A stretch of DNA of 35,487 nucleotides. Origin: Candidatus Thioglobus sp. (GTDB taxonomy: Bacteria > Pseudomonadota > Gammaproteobacteria > PS1 > Pseudothioglobaceae). The DNA is taken from NCBI GenBank assembly GCA_008364125.1, contig VSKZ01000004.1, forward strand, positions 1-35,487, read 5' to 3'. The position numbers were made by a program, and so were the translations under genes. Below are positions 1 to 8,736 of this stretch, one piece after another. Below the pieces are notes generated by a model. The model saw only the letters and a program-made list of their open reading frames with translations. It was not told the origin of the DNA and made no database searches. Numbering within the stretch: the first letter of the stretch is position 1; each line of letters starts with the position of its first letter.

Positions 1-103
1 TGCAAACAATGCGCTCATTGAGGTCAAAAATTTAGTGCGCGAATTGAAGTTTTATTCGCAACTAAGTGCGCAAGCAAAGCAATTAATGGATGAATGGCTA
101 TGA
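1..103 (+). CDS. hscB: HscB co-chaperone, C-terminal end (partial)
   Basis: The last 33 codons of a gene that begins before the window, ending at a TGA at 101-103. The residues form an amphipathic helix with Leu/Gln/Ala-rich heptads ending in LMDEWL, as expected for the C-terminal three-helix domain of HscB, which binds IscU. The identification rests mainly on context: hscA and fdx follow on the same strand, the standard isc operon order. HscB is the J-protein that delivers the scaffold IscU to HscA and stimulates its ATPase. The stop overlaps the ATG of the next small reading frame (ATGA). Too little sequence is present to check the J-domain. Confidence 0.7.
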   Translation, partial: ANNALIEVKNLVRELKFYSQLSAQAKQLMDEWL

Positions 104-248
104 AACAATTTGATGAAAAAATAGAATTTGTAAAAAAAGCGATTAACGCTGGATTTTTTTATAAGATTGATTTTTAGAATTGCTAATAGAAACGAAAAAA
201 TACGAACAAATGCCTGATTGGGCGCAAAGCATATTTAATAATATTTAA
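100..248 (+). pseudogene. Small gene between hscB and hscA, interrupted by a frameshift
   Basis: An ATG at 100 overlaps the hscB stop (ATGA) and opens a frame that reads 25 residues and stops at TAG 175-177, just after a run of five T (171-175). The reading then continues sensibly in the -1 frame from 177 to a TAA at 246-248, giving a further charged, helix-like segment ending [12 protein letters not shown]. One extra T, or a -1 ribosomal slip on the UUU before the UAG, would restore one 49-residue protein that exactly fills the hscB-hscA gap and ends 5 nt before the hscA ATG. The joined product is hydrophilic, with no signal peptide or membrane segment. I do not recognise the family. It could be a recent pseudogene, a homopolymer sequencing error, or a frameshifted gene. 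It is not IscX, which has a different sequence and usually follows fdx. Confidence 0.55.
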
Positions 249-253
249 TAATT

Positions 254-2101
254 ATGGCACTCCTGCAAATCTCAGAACCCGGACAAACAACCGCCCCGCA
301 TCAGCATAAATTAGCAATCGGTATTGATTTAGGCACTACAAATTCTTTGGCAGCAGCAGTGCAAAGTGGCAAAATTAGGGTGCTGACGAACGAAAATAAT
401 GAGGCGATTTTGCCTTCGGTGGTGCATTGCGGCGAGGGCAAACTCACTGTCGGCATTGATGCTTGCCCGTATGCAAAAATCGACCCGACCAACACCATTA
501 TTTCGGTGAAACGATTTATGGGTCTGAGTTACAAAGAGGTTAAGGACTTTAAAAATTGCCCTTATGACTTGATAGAAAATGGCAATAATGTGCAATTTCG
601 CACGGCGATGGGCGATTTGTCTGCTGTGGAAATATCCTCTGCTATTCTCAGTGCCTTGAAACAGCGCGCTGAAAAAACCTTGGGCGGCGAGCTTGTCGGC
701 GCGGTGATTACTGTTCCAGCGTATTTTAATGATGCCCAGCGTCAATCTACCAAAGATGCGGCAACCTTAGCAGGATTGAATGTTTTGCGTTTGCTAAATG
801 AGCCGACAGCGGCAGCAGTGGCGTATGGATTAGACTCTGGCGAAGAGGGGATTCATGCGATTTATGACCTCGGCGGCGGCACTTTTGACATCTCTATTCT
901 CAGCTTTCAAAAAGGCATTTTCAAGGTTTTATCCACTGGCGGCGATTCCACTCTTGGCGGTGATGATTTTGACCAATTGATTATTGACGATTGCCTCAAA
1001 ACCCTGAAACTGGGCGAATTGACACCAATGCAAATGCAAAAAATCAAGCAATTTGCAAGAAGCGCAAAAGAGACATTAAGCACCGATGATTTTGCCGAAT
1101 TTAACTGCATCGAAGCGCCATATCGCATTGGTAAAGAAAAGTTTGAAAATCTCTCTAAAACTTTGATTAAGCGCACTTTATTGCTGGCAAAACGCGCTCT
1201 TAGAGATGCGCAAGTTGAGCCATCTGAGGTCAAAGATATTGTGATGGTCGGCGGATCAACGCGTATGCCGCTGGTGCGTAAAATGGTCTCCGAACTATTT
1301 AATAAGCCGGTTTTATGCTCTATCAATCCGGACGAAGTGGTGGCAAAAGGTGCTGGTATTCAGGCCAATTTACTAGCAGGCAACAAATCGCAGAACGAGG
1401 TGCTATTGCTGGATATTTTGCCTTTGTCATTGGGATTGGAAACTATGGGCGGCTTGGTAGAAAAATTAGTGCATCGAAACACCACTATCCCGATTACGCG
1501 CGCCCAAGAATTTACCACTTTTAAAGACGGACAAACTGCTATGAGCTTGCATATTTTGCAAGGTGAACGAGAATTAGTCGAAGACTGCCGCTCGCTTGGC
1601 AAATTTGAGTTGCAAGGAATTTTGCCTATGGTGGCAGGCAATGCGCGAATTCTGGTGGAATTTCAAGTTGATGCCGATGGTTTGTTATCGGTCAGTGCCA
1701 GCGAAAAAACCTCTGGTGTTAAGGTTAATGTAAGCATCAAACCGACTTATGGTTTGAGCGATTCTGAGATGGAAAAGATGCTCAAAGATTCGGTTTTGTT
1801 TGCCAAAGACGACATTAAAACTCGTCAGTGCCGTGAAACTCAGCTGGAAGCCAGCAGAACGATAGAGGCGATTGATTCTGCACTTGCCAAAGACAAACAA
1901 ATGCTAAGTAAAGAGATGGTTGATGATATTATGCAAGTTAGGTCGGAGCTTTTAACCGTTGCCAAAAGTGCAGATGAAAAAGCTATTAAAGCAAAAATAG
2001 AAAAGCTTGAAGCAGTGAGTGCAAAATTTGTGCAAATGCGGATGGATGCCGCAATTGCCAAAACTATGCAAGGTCATAATATTAAAGAATTTGAAGAATA
2101 G
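254..2101 (+). CDS. hscA: Fe-S cluster assembly chaperone HscA
   Basis: Specialised Hsp70 that, with HscB, acts on cluster-loaded IscU by binding its LPPVK motif and promotes transfer of the [2Fe-2S] cluster to acceptors in the cytosol. The 615-residue product begins [10 protein letters not shown], the typical HscA N-terminus, which supports the start. It carries the three Hsp70 signatures: IDLGTTNS at residues 24-31, [10 protein letters not shown] around 205-214, and [11 protein letters not shown] at 329-339. The remainder is the substrate-binding beta domain and helical lid; length is normal for HscA (about 616) and shorter than DnaK. No SD sequence is visible before the ATG, so translation may depend on coupling to the small upstream frame that ends 5 nt before it. 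fdx follows 11 nt downstream in the same operon. Confidence 0.97.
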   Translation: MALLQISEPGQTTAPHQHKLAIGIDLGTTNSLAAAVQSGKIRVLTNENNEAILPSVVHCGEGKLTVGIDACPYAKIDPTNTIISVKRFMGLSYKEVKDFKNCPYDLIENGNNVQFRTAMGDLSAVEISSAILSALKQRAEKTLGGELVGAVITVPAYFNDAQRQSTKDAATLAGLNVLRLLNEPTAAAVAYGLDSGEEGIHAIYDLGGGTFDISILSFQKGIFKVLSTGGDSTLGGDDFDQLIIDDCLKTLKLGELTPMQMQKIKQFARSAKETLSTDDFAEFNCIEAPYRIGKEKFENLSKTLIKRTLLLAKRALRDAQVEPSEVKDIVMVGGSTRMPLVRKMVSELFNKPVLCSINPDEVVAKGAGIQANLLAGNKSQNEVLLLDILPLSLGLETMGGLVEKLVHRNTTIPITRAQEFTTFKDGQTAMSLHILQGERELVEDCRSLGKFELQGILPMVAGNARILVEFQVDADGLLSVSASEKTSGVKVNVSIKPTYGLSDSEMEKMLKDSVLFAKDDIKTRQCRETQLEASRTIEAIDSALAKDKQMLSKEMVDDIMQVRSELLTVAKSADEKAIKAKIEKLEAVSAKFVQMRMDAAIAKTMQGHNIKEFEE

Positions 2102-2112
2102 GAGTAGAAAAA

Positions 2113-2451
2113 ATGCCACAATTAATCATATTACCACACCAAGATTTATGTCCAGAAGGGGCAGTTATTGAGGTCGAAAAAGGGGCAAGTATTTGCCGAT
2201 CTATGCTTAAAAATAATATTGAAATAGAGCATGCCTGTGAGATGTCAAATGCTTGCACCACTTGCCACATCTATGTTCGAGAAGGTTTTGACACAATCGA
2301 AGAATCCGATGAAATAGAAGATGATTTGCTCGATAAAGCTTGGGGGTTAGACCCGGATTCTCGCCTCAGCTGTCAGGCGCTTGTTGGCGATGCTGATTTG
2401 ACTATAGAAATTCCAAAATATACCATCAATCAAGTTTCTGAAAACCATTAA
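2113..2451 (+). CDS. fdx: ISC-type [2Fe-2S] ferredoxin
   Basis: Adrenodoxin-type ferredoxin that supplies electrons to the ISC machinery for cluster assembly on IscU. The 112-residue protein matches the E. coli Fdx pattern throughout: N-terminal ILPHQDLCPEGA, cluster ligands C42, C48, C51 and C87, and the C-terminal IPKYTIN motif. The extra cysteine found in E. coli (EKSCACTTC) is Asn here (EMSNACTTC), but all four ligands remain. An SD sequence, AGGAG, overlaps the hscA stop and sits at good spacing. It ends the operon: iscX, which follows fdx in E. coli, is absent, and the next gene is convergent only 10 nt away. Confidence 0.96.
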   Translation: MPQLIILPHQDLCPEGAVIEVEKGASICRSMLKNNIEIEHACEMSNACTTCHIYVREGFDTIEESDEIEDDLLDKAWGLDPDSRLSCQALVGDADLTIEIPKYTINQVSENH

Positions 2452-2461
2452 GATTAGTATC

Positions 2462-2644
2462 TTAAAAGTCAAATTTTGCTGGCTTTTCAGTGGCTGCATA
2501 AGCAGGCTTAGTTTTGGATAATAACCATTGCGAAATTAGCGGGTTTTCACTGCTACAAGATTTACCGAGGTTGTTTGGGTGGAATATTTTTACAAAACTT
2601 GGACTTTCAAAATCGTCCACATACACAATTCCGCAATAGCGCAT
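2462..2644 (-). CDS. Small hypothetical protein downstream of mrp
   Basis: A 60-residue reading frame on the minus strand, filling the gap between the ends of fdx and mrp. It begins MRYCGIVYVDDFESPSFVKIF and continues with HPNNLGKSC, then a Ser/Lys/Pro-rich tail. Composition is protein-like (aromatic, Gly, Pro and charged residues well mixed; two Cys, C4 and C29), with no signal peptide or membrane segment. I chose the ATG at 2644 over an immediately upstream GTG; no clear SD is present. It lies 37 nt downstream of mrp on the same strand and may be cotranscribed with it. I do not recognise a family and assign no function. The alternative is a chance frame, but its composition and snug fit argue that it is coding. 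Confidence 0.6.
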   Translation of the reverse strand: MRYCGIVYVDDFESPSFVKIFHPNNLGKSCSSENPLISQWLLSKTKPAYAATEKPAKFDF

Positions 2645-2681
2645 CACAATTTGGGTTAAATAGCCCAGCTATCAGCGCAAA

Positions 2682-3764
2682 TTATTCAATAGTGATGCTT
2701 GGAAATGCACTGAGAGCTTTGTCTTGCGCGGTTAATTTGGCTGCGACTTTTTTGGCAATTTCTTTGTAGATTTGTGCCACTTTGCCATCTGGGTCTTTGG
2801 CAACTGTTGGTGTGCCTTCGTCAACATCAGAGCGAATATCCATCTCTAAAGGCAAGGCTCCTAAGAAATTTACCTTGGCTTCTTTTGCCATTGACTGTCC
2901 GCCACCAGTGCCGAAAATTGCCTCTTCGTGCTGGCATTTTGAGCAAATGTGCAACGACATATTTTCGACGATGCCAAGAATTGGGATGTTGACTTTTTCA
3001 AACATTTTCAGACCTTTTTTAGCATCAAGCAAAGCAATATCCTGCGGCGTGGTTACTATTACAGCACCGCTGACTGGGATTTTTTGCGACAAAGTTAACT
3101 GCGTGTCGCCAGTGCCGGGCGGCAGGTCGATAATCATATAATCTATTCCGCGCCACAAAGTATCACGCAACATTTGCTCCAAAGCCTGCGTTACCATAGG
3201 GCCGCGCCAAATCATTGGATTTTCTTCATCGACCAAATAACCGATAGACATACTTTGCATTCCATGTCCCAAAATCGGTAGCAGCTTGCCTTCGCCAGTG
3301 GTTTCGGGCTTAAGCTTGGAAACTCCGAGCATTCTCGGCTGTGAAGGACCATAAATATCAGCATCTAAAATTGCCACTTTTGCACCTTCAGCTTGCAATG
3401 CCAGCGCTAAATTGACCGTTGTAGTTGACTTTCCAACGCCGCCTTTGCCTGAGGCAACTGCAATAATATTTTTAACTTCTGGCAAAACATCTACACCTTT
3501 TTGGGTGGAATATTTGGCAATTTTTGTGTCAATATTGACGCTGACATCATCAATTCCAGCATCTGATAATGCGCTGGTAATTGCCTCTGATAAAGGCTTA
3601 TGATAGCTTTGAGCCGGATAACTAAGAGAAATATTGACTATAACTTTGCCATCGTTAATTTCGATACTATCAACTTCGTTTGCACTAACAATATCTTGTT
3701 CGGTATAAATATCGGTAACGCCAGCAAGAATTTTTTCAATTTTGTCTTTAGTTAAATCTGTCAT
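2682..3764 (-). CDS. mrp: Mrp/ApbC family iron-sulfur cluster carrier ATPase
   Basis: P-loop ATPase of the Mrp/NBP35 family (also called ApbC) that binds a [4Fe-4S] cluster at a dimer interface and passes it to apo-proteins. With the ATG at 3764 it has 360 residues: an N-terminal MIP18/DUF59-like domain (about 1-85), then the deviant Walker A GKGGVGKS at 106-113, the DLPPGTGD switch region around 214, and the cluster-binding pair C274 and C277 (CSKC). Length and order are normal for the family. A longer form starting from TTG at 3776 adds four residues and seems less likely. It is divergent from metG with 80 bp between start codons, a common mrp-metG arrangement in gammaproteobacteria. The function fits the isc genes on the other side. 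Confidence 0.95.
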   Translation of the reverse strand: MTDLTKDKIEKILAGVTDIYTEQDIVSANEVDSIEINDGKVIVNISLSYPAQSYHKPLSEAITSALSDAGIDDVSVNIDTKIAKYSTQKGVDVLPEVKNIIAVASGKGGVGKSTTTVNLALALQAEGAKVAILDADIYGPSQPRMLGVSKLKPETTGEGKLLPILGHGMQSMSIGYLVDEENPMIWRGPMVTQALEQMLRDTLWRGIDYMIIDLPPGTGDTQLTLSQKIPVSGAVIVTTPQDIALLDAKKGLKMFEKVNIPILGIVENMSLHICSKCQHEEAIFGTGGGQSMAKEAKVNFLGALPLEMDIRSDVDEGTPTVAKDPDGKVAQIYKEIAKKVAAKLTAQDKALSAFPSITIE

Positions 3765-3844
3765 AGCCTTGTCCAATTAAGTAAAATAAGCTATTTTAGC
3801 GTATAACGATATAAGCTAAGCATAATATAACCTTAATATTTATA

Positions 3845-5842
3845 ATGACACCAAGAAAAATACTTGTTACAGCGGCGCTGCCTTATGCGAATGGAGAAAT
3901 TCACCTCGGGCATTTGCTGGAATATATTCAAACCGATATTTGGGTGCGTTTTCAAAAAATGATGGGCAATAAATGCCATTTTGTTTGCGCCGATGATGCC
4001 CATGGCACGCCGATTATGCTCAAAGCCGATGAACTTGGAATCAGCGCAGAAAAGCTAATTGCAGATGTAAGTAAGCGCCACCAGGAGGATTTTAAAGAGT
4101 TTTATATTGATTTTAGCCAATATCATTCAACTCATTCGCCAGAAAATAAGGCAATCTTAACAAGTATTTACAATAAATTAAATGCTGCCGGATTTATCAA
4201 AAAACGCATCATATCACAAGCATTTGACCCAGAAAAAAAAATGTTTTTGCCCGATAGATTTATCCAAGGAGATTGCCCAAAATGCGCTGCCAAAGAACAA
4301 TACGGCGATAATTGCGAGGTTTGCGGTGCGACTTATTCGCCGACTGAATTAAAAAATGCAAAATCAGCCATCTCTGGGGCAACTCCTATCACTAAAAATT
4401 CTGAGCACTATTTTTTTGATTTGCCACAATTTGAAACACAACTAAAAAAATGGACGCAATCTGGACATTTGCAAGATGAAATTAGCAATAAATTGGCAGA
4501 ATGGTTTGAGCAAGGCTTGCAACAGTGGGACATTTCTCGTGATATGCCGTATTTTGGTTTTCAAATACCGGGCGCGGCAGACAAATATTTTTATGTCTGG
4601 TTAGACGCGCCGATTGGCTATATGGCGAGCTTTAAAAAGCTTTGCGAGAGAGAAAATATTGATTTTGATGAGTATTTTTCTAAGGATACAAAAACTGAGT
4701 TGTATCATTTTATTGGCAAAGACATCGTTTATTTTCATGCCCTGTTTTGGCCAGCGATGTTGATGGGTGCTGATTATCGCACTCCGAATGCGATTTTTGC
4801 ACACGGATTTTTAACCGTTAACGGGCAAAAAATGAGCAAATCTCGCGGCACATTTATCCAAGCAAAAACCTATTTAGAGAGTTTAAATCCCGAATATTTG
4901 CGCTATTATTATGCTTACAAACTCAGCGACAAAATCAATGATATTGACCTTAATTTTGAAGATTTTAAACAAAGAGTCAACTCTGATTTAGTCGGCAAAG
5001 TAGTAAATATTGCCTCTCGCAGCGCTGGTTTTATTGTCAAAAAATTTGATAAAACACTGTCTGCGTATGCGATTGAAGGCGATTTGTATAATCAGTTTGT
5101 TGCTAAAAGCGAGGTCATTGCCAAGCATTATGAGGCGCGTCAATACAGCCGAGCGATGCGCGAAATTATGCAGCTTGCCGACCAGGCAAATCAATATATT
5201 GATGAGCAAAAGCCTTGGCAACTAATTAAGCAAGATGGTAACGAGGCAAAAGTGCATGATGTGGCTTCGCTGGCAATTAATTTATTTCGAGTGTTAATGA
5301 CTTACTTGAAGCCAGTTTTGCCGGAAATGGCAAAGCAAGTCGAGCAATTTTTGCAGGTGGATTTAAACTGGCAGGACTTAAAACATCCGCTCACTAAACA
5401 CAAAATTAACAAATTTAAGCCGCTGATGTTGCGCATCGAAGATGAGCAAATCGAGCAAGTAATAAGCGCTTCAAAAAGCAGCATACAGCCAAACGAAAAC
5501 ACAAAAGAGGATGATAATATGATTCAAATTGACGACTTTACTAAGATTGATTTACGCGTTGCTAAAATTGTTAAAGCACAGGCGGTGGACGGCGCAGACA
5601 AATTGTTGCAGCTGACTCTTGACATTGGCGAGCCGGAAAATCGCAATGTATTTGCTGGCATCAAATCGCACTACAAACCAGAAGATTTAGAAGGCCAGCT
5701 GACGGTTATGGTCGCCAATCTTGCCCCCAGAAAAATGCAATTTGGCATCTCAGAAGGTATGGTTCTCGCCGCTGGTGATGGTAAATCCTTGCACATTTTA
5801 GCCCCCGATTCTGGCGCAAAAGCCGGAATGAAAATCAGCTAA
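3845..5842 (+). CDS. metG: Methionyl-tRNA synthetase
   Basis: Class I aminoacyl-tRNA synthetase charging initiator and elongator tRNA-Met in the cytosol. The 665-residue protein has the HIGH-type motif HLGH at 20-23, a zinc knuckle with C144, C147, C157 and C160, and KMSKS at 329-333. After the anticodon-binding helical domain, a linker around 550 leads into a C-terminal tRNA-binding dimerisation domain of the Trbp111/EMAP type ([15 protein letters not shown]), as in the E. coli enzyme (677). The ATG at 3845 gives the usual [17 protein letters not shown] start. No SD is visible; a CATAAT box at 3821-3826 lies so close upstream that the mRNA may have a very short leader. tRNA-Ser follows 34 nt after the stop. 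Confidence 0.97.
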   Translation: MTPRKILVTAALPYANGEIHLGHLLEYIQTDIWVRFQKMMGNKCHFVCADDAHGTPIMLKADELGISAEKLIADVSKRHQEDFKEFYIDFSQYHSTHSPENKAILTSIYNKLNAAGFIKKRIISQAFDPEKKMFLPDRFIQGDCPKCAAKEQYGDNCEVCGATYSPTELKNAKSAISGATPITKNSEHYFFDLPQFETQLKKWTQSGHLQDEISNKLAEWFEQGLQQWDISRDMPYFGFQIPGAADKYFYVWLDAPIGYMASFKKLCERENIDFDEYFSKDTKTELYHFIGKDIVYFHALFWPAMLMGADYRTPNAIFAHGFLTVNGQKMSKSRGTFIQAKTYLESLNPEYLRYYYAYKLSDKINDIDLNFEDFKQRVNSDLVGKVVNIASRSAGFIVKKFDKTLSAYAIEGDLYNQFVAKSEVIAKHYEARQYSRAMREIMQLADQANQYIDEQKPWQLIKQDGNEAKVHDVASLAINLFRVLMTYLKPVLPEMAKQVEQFLQVDLNWQDLKHPLTKHKINKFKPLMLRIEDEQIEQVISASKSSIQPNENTKEDDNMIQIDDFTKIDLRVAKIVKAQAVDGADKLLQLTLDIGEPENRNVFAGIKSHYKPEDLEGQLTVMVANLAPRKMQFGISEGMVLAAGDGKSLHILAPDSGAKAGMKIS

Positions 5843-5876
5843 ATTTTTTTGCAAAAATCAGTAAAATATCAGCTTC

Positions 5877-5964
5877 GGAGAGATGTCAGAGCGGTTTATT
5901 TTGCTCGCTTGGAAAGCGGGTGTACCTTTTGGTACCGAGGGTTCAAATCCCTCTCTCTCCACCA
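5877..5964 (+). tRNA. tRNA-Ser (anticodon GGA)
   Basis: A class II tRNA with a 7-bp acceptor stem (GGAGAGA with TCTCTCC), anticodon stem CTCGC/GCGGG with loop TTGGAAA (anticodon GGA, reads UCC/UCU), a long variable arm (GTACC-TTTT-GGTAC) and T arm GAGGG-TTCAAAT-CCCTC. The CCA end is encoded (5962-5964). Two oddities: the discriminator base is A, where E. coli serine tRNAs have G, and the D stem is weak, since the usual GCC/GGC pairs are replaced by TCA/TTT and pair only if shifted by one base. A T-run follows directly (5967-5972) and may end the transcript. Confidence 0.93.
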
Positions 5965-6084
5965 AATTTTTTGTTTTGCCCTAATCTTGCATTTATGGCA
6001 TTTCAACAACGCCATCAGCTATAAATTATACTGCACTGCAAATATAACATTTATTAGCAACCAATAATTTTGAGCTAATTGGGT

Positions 6085-6672
6085 TTACTTATTCTGTAAA
6101 GCTTGGCGGATTAGTTCTTCGGTGGAGAGGGAATTGTCTGACACATTGGCGAGCATTTTTTCTGCTTCTTTGACTTTGAAACCGAGTGATTGCAGTGCTG
6201 ATAAGGCCTGTGGGTTGCTTTGATTATGGCTATTTGTGGCTGCGGTTTGCGCTCCGCTATCTATGAAATTGAGTTTTGCGAGGCGGTCTTTTAGCTCAAC
6301 AATTAGCTTTTGAGCGGTTTTTTTGCCGATGCCAGGAGTTTTGGCAATCAAGGCATCATCTTCGTTTTGCACTGCGCTAACTAATTGATTTATCTCTAAA
6401 TATGACAAAATTGCCAAGGCGACTTTAGGTCCAACTCCGCTTACTCTGATGAGTTCGCGGAAAATGGTTTTTTCGTCTTTGCTGGCGAAACCAAATAAGG
6501 TGTGTGAATCTTCTTTGATGCTCAAATGCGTGTGTAGCGAGATGTTGATTTGCTCGCCGATTGCATAAAAACTGGACATCGGACAGAGGATTTCATAGCC
6601 AATGCCGCCGACTTCAAGCAACAGTTCGGGCGGGTTTTTTGTCAAAATAGTGCCGGTGAGTTTTCCAATCAT
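6085..6672 (-). CDS. ruvA: Holliday junction branch migration protein RuvA
   Basis: RuvA tetramers bind four-way DNA junctions and load the RuvB motor for branch migration. The product starts MIGKLTGTI, the canonical start, and has an N-terminal OB-fold domain (about 1-63), two helix-hairpin-helix motifs ([13 protein letters not shown] and [20 protein letters not shown]), a Ser/Asn/Gln-rich linker and the small C-terminal RuvB-binding domain. At 195 residues it is close to the E. coli length (203). The ATG at 6672 overlaps the leuD stop (ATGA), so I reject the TTG two codons upstream. Its neighbours are leuCD rather than the usual ruvC and ruvB, neither of which is in this window. Confidence 0.96.
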   Translation of the reverse strand: MIGKLTGTILTKNPPELLLEVGGIGYEILCPMSSFYAIGEQINISLHTHLSIKEDSHTLFGFASKDEKTIFRELIRVSGVGPKVALAILSYLEINQLVSAVQNEDDALIAKTPGIGKKTAQKLIVELKDRLAKLNFIDSGAQTAATNSHNQSNPQALSALQSLGFKVKEAEKMLANVSDNSLSTEELIRQALQNK

Positions 6673-7283
6673 AGCCAATTATATTTGTTGAAATATTTTT
6701 GCTCAAAAGCCTTTATATCATCGCTATATTGCAAGGTTAAATCAATATCATCAATGCCATTTAAGAGCCGGCGTTTGCGCTCAGAATCTATATTAAAAGC
6801 ATAAATTTTACCAGCAGCAGTGATGGTTTGCGCTTGCAAATCAACGCTTAAAACACCATCAGTTGCAAACAATTCGTCCATTATTTTATCTGTTTGTATA
6901 ATCGGTAAAATGCCATTTTTGAAACAATTATTGTAAAAAATATCCGCAAAACTCGGAGCAATTATGGCTTGAAAACCGTAATCCAGCAGAGCCCAAGGTG
7001 CATGTTCACGAGACGATCCGCAGCCAAAATTCTCACGCGCCAGTAAAATTTTTGCATCTTTATATTTTGGATTATTGAGCACAAAATCTTGGTTTAACGG
7101 ACGCTTAGAATTGTTGCCCCCGACCTCTCCATGGTCCAAATAGCGCCACTCGTCAAACAAATTTACCCCAAAACCAGAGCGCTTAATTGATTTCAAAAAT
7201 TGCTTAGGAATAATCGCATCGGTGTCCACATTTGCCCGATTTAGTGGCATGGCGATGGAGGTTAATTTAGTGAATGCTTGCAT
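6669..7283 (-). CDS. leuD: 3-isopropylmalate dehydratase small subunit
   Basis: Small (swivel-domain) subunit of isopropylmalate isomerase, which with LeuC converts 2-isopropylmalate to 3-isopropylmalate in leucine synthesis. The 204 residues contain the family features: [17 protein letters not shown] near the N-terminus, and the conserved [16 protein letters not shown] segment whose Ser-Ser-Arg loop contacts substrate. Length matches E. coli LeuD (201). Its ATG shares one base with the leuC stop (TAATG) and its own stop overlaps the ruvA start (ATGA), so all three are probably translated from one message. Confidence 0.97.
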   Translation of the reverse strand: MQAFTKLTSIAMPLNRANVDTDAIIPKQFLKSIKRSGFGVNLFDEWRYLDHGEVGGNNSKRPLNQDFVLNNPKYKDAKILLARENFGCGSSREHAPWALLDYGFQAIIAPSFADIFYNNCFKNGILPIIQTDKIMDELFATDGVLSVDLQAQTITAAGKIYAFNIDSERKRRLLNGIDDIDLTLQYSDDIKAFEQKYFNKYNWL

Positions 7284-8683
7284 TATTGTGCCTTGGAAAA
7301 ATGGCCAGCAATGGCGCTGGCAGCGGCGATGGCAGGGCTGACGAGGTGAGTGAATGAGCCTTGACCTTGGCGGCCTTCAAAGTTGCGATTTGAGGTGCTG
7401 GCGCAGCGCTGGCCGGGCTCTAATTTGTCGGCATTCATCGCCAAACACATTGAGCATCCGGCTTCGCGCCATTCAAATCCGCAATCGGTGAAAATTTTGT
7501 CCAGCCCCTCGTCTTCAGCTTGTTTTTTAATCAAGCCAGAACCAGGGACGACCAAGGCTAATTTGATATTTTTGGCAATTTTTTTGCCCTTGGCAACGGC
7601 GGCGGCGCTGCGTAAATCTTCGATGCGAGAATTGGTGCAAGAGCCGATGAAAATTTTGTCAATTTTGATGTCGGTGATTTTGGTGTCAGCCGCAAGATGA
7701 GTGTATTTTAGGGCATTTTCCCAACTAGTTTTCTCTACCTGATTTTTGGCATTTTTGGGATTTGGAACGCATTCATCAATTGCCACCACCATTTCTGGCG
7801 AAGTTCCCCATGTAACTTGTGGTTTGATTTTGGCGGCATCAAAGTGCAGAGTTTTGTCGAAAAATGCGCCAGCGTCTGAGTGCAAAGTTTGCCAATAAGC
7901 GGTTGCTTTTTCCCATTGTGAGCCTGTCGGAGCTAACGGACGGCCTTTGACATAATCAATGGTTTTGGCATCTACGGCCACAATTCCAACGCGAGCGCCA
8001 GCTTCGATTGCCATATTGCATAAGGTCATCCTGCCTTCAATGGATAGATTTTGAATGGCGACTCCGCTAAATTCAATAGCAAAACCAGTGGCGCCGGCAG
8101 TGCCGATTTGACCGATGATATATAGAGCAATATCCTTGGCGCTAACGCCTTTATTGAGCTTGCCGCTAACTTCAATATTGAGGTTTTTTGACTTAGATTG
8201 CCACAAGCATCCAGTTGCCAAAACATGCTCAACTTCGCTGGTGCCGATGCCAAATGCTAACGCTCCGAGAGCGCCGTGAGTTGAGGTGTGCGAATCGCCG
8301 CAAACGATGCTCATCCCCGGCAGAGTAGCGCCTTGCTCGGGGCCGATGACATGGACGATGCCTTGGCGAATGTCGTTCATTGCAATTTCGTTAATGCCAA
8401 AATCATCGCAGTTTTTATCCAAGGTTTCAATTTGCAATTTAGCAATCGGATCGGCAATGCCTTTTACACCTGATGAGCGTTTGGTGGTGGGCACATTGTG
8501 GTCAGGCACAGCGAGATTTGCGGCAATACGCCATGGCTTTCTACCAGCCATTTTCAGACCTTCAAAAGCTTGTGGAGAAGTAACTTCATGAATCAACTGA
8601 CGATCAATATAAAGTAGCCTTGTTGCTGACTCTTCGCGCACAGTATGAACATTAATTAACTTGTCGTAAAGTGTTTGCGGCAT
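7283..8683 (-). CDS. leuC: 3-isopropylmalate dehydratase large subunit
   Basis: Aconitase-family large subunit carrying the catalytic [4Fe-4S] cluster of isopropylmalate isomerase. The 466-residue protein has cluster ligands C349 (in [12 protein letters not shown]), C410 and C413 (GCSMCLAMN), matching E. coli C347, C407 and C410, plus the [14 protein letters not shown] motif around 128-140. It begins [15 protein letters not shown], typical of LeuC. It is first in a leuC-leuD-ruvA operon and divergent from the asnB-type gene with 53 bp between starts. leuA and leuB are not in the window, so the leucine pathway genes are split in this genome. Confidence 0.98.
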   Translation of the reverse strand: MPQTLYDKLINVHTVREESATRLLYIDRQLIHEVTSPQAFEGLKMAGRKPWRIAANLAVPDHNVPTTKRSSGVKGIADPIAKLQIETLDKNCDDFGINEIAMNDIRQGIVHVIGPEQGATLPGMSIVCGDSHTSTHGALGALAFGIGTSEVEHVLATGCLWQSKSKNLNIEVSGKLNKGVSAKDIALYIIGQIGTAGATGFAIEFSGVAIQNLSIEGRMTLCNMAIEAGARVGIVAVDAKTIDYVKGRPLAPTGSQWEKATAYWQTLHSDAGAFFDKTLHFDAAKIKPQVTWGTSPEMVVAIDECVPNPKNAKNQVEKTSWENALKYTHLAADTKITDIKIDKIFIGSCTNSRIEDLRSAAAVAKGKKIAKNIKLALVVPGSGLIKKQAEDEGLDKIFTDCGFEWREAGCSMCLAMNADKLEPGQRCASTSNRNFEGRQGQGSFTHLVSPAIAAASAIAGHFSKAQ

Positions 8684-8736
8684 TGTTTGGACGATAACTT
8701 GATAAAATAACCTATTTTACATTTTCATTAAAACCT

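Noticed and set aside
329-745. 138-residue frame antisense to hscA
   Set aside because: Fully within hscA, with no resemblance to a known family.
5849-6067. 72-residue reading frame on the plus strand after metG
   Set aside because: It runs straight through tRNA-Ser; the reading frame is a by-product of the tRNA.
6059-6087. AACCAAT/ATTGGGTT hairpin as the terminator of ruvA
   Set aside because: The stem has a bulge and there is no T-run on the minus strand after it; kept only as a possible relative of the other CCA/TGG hairpins.
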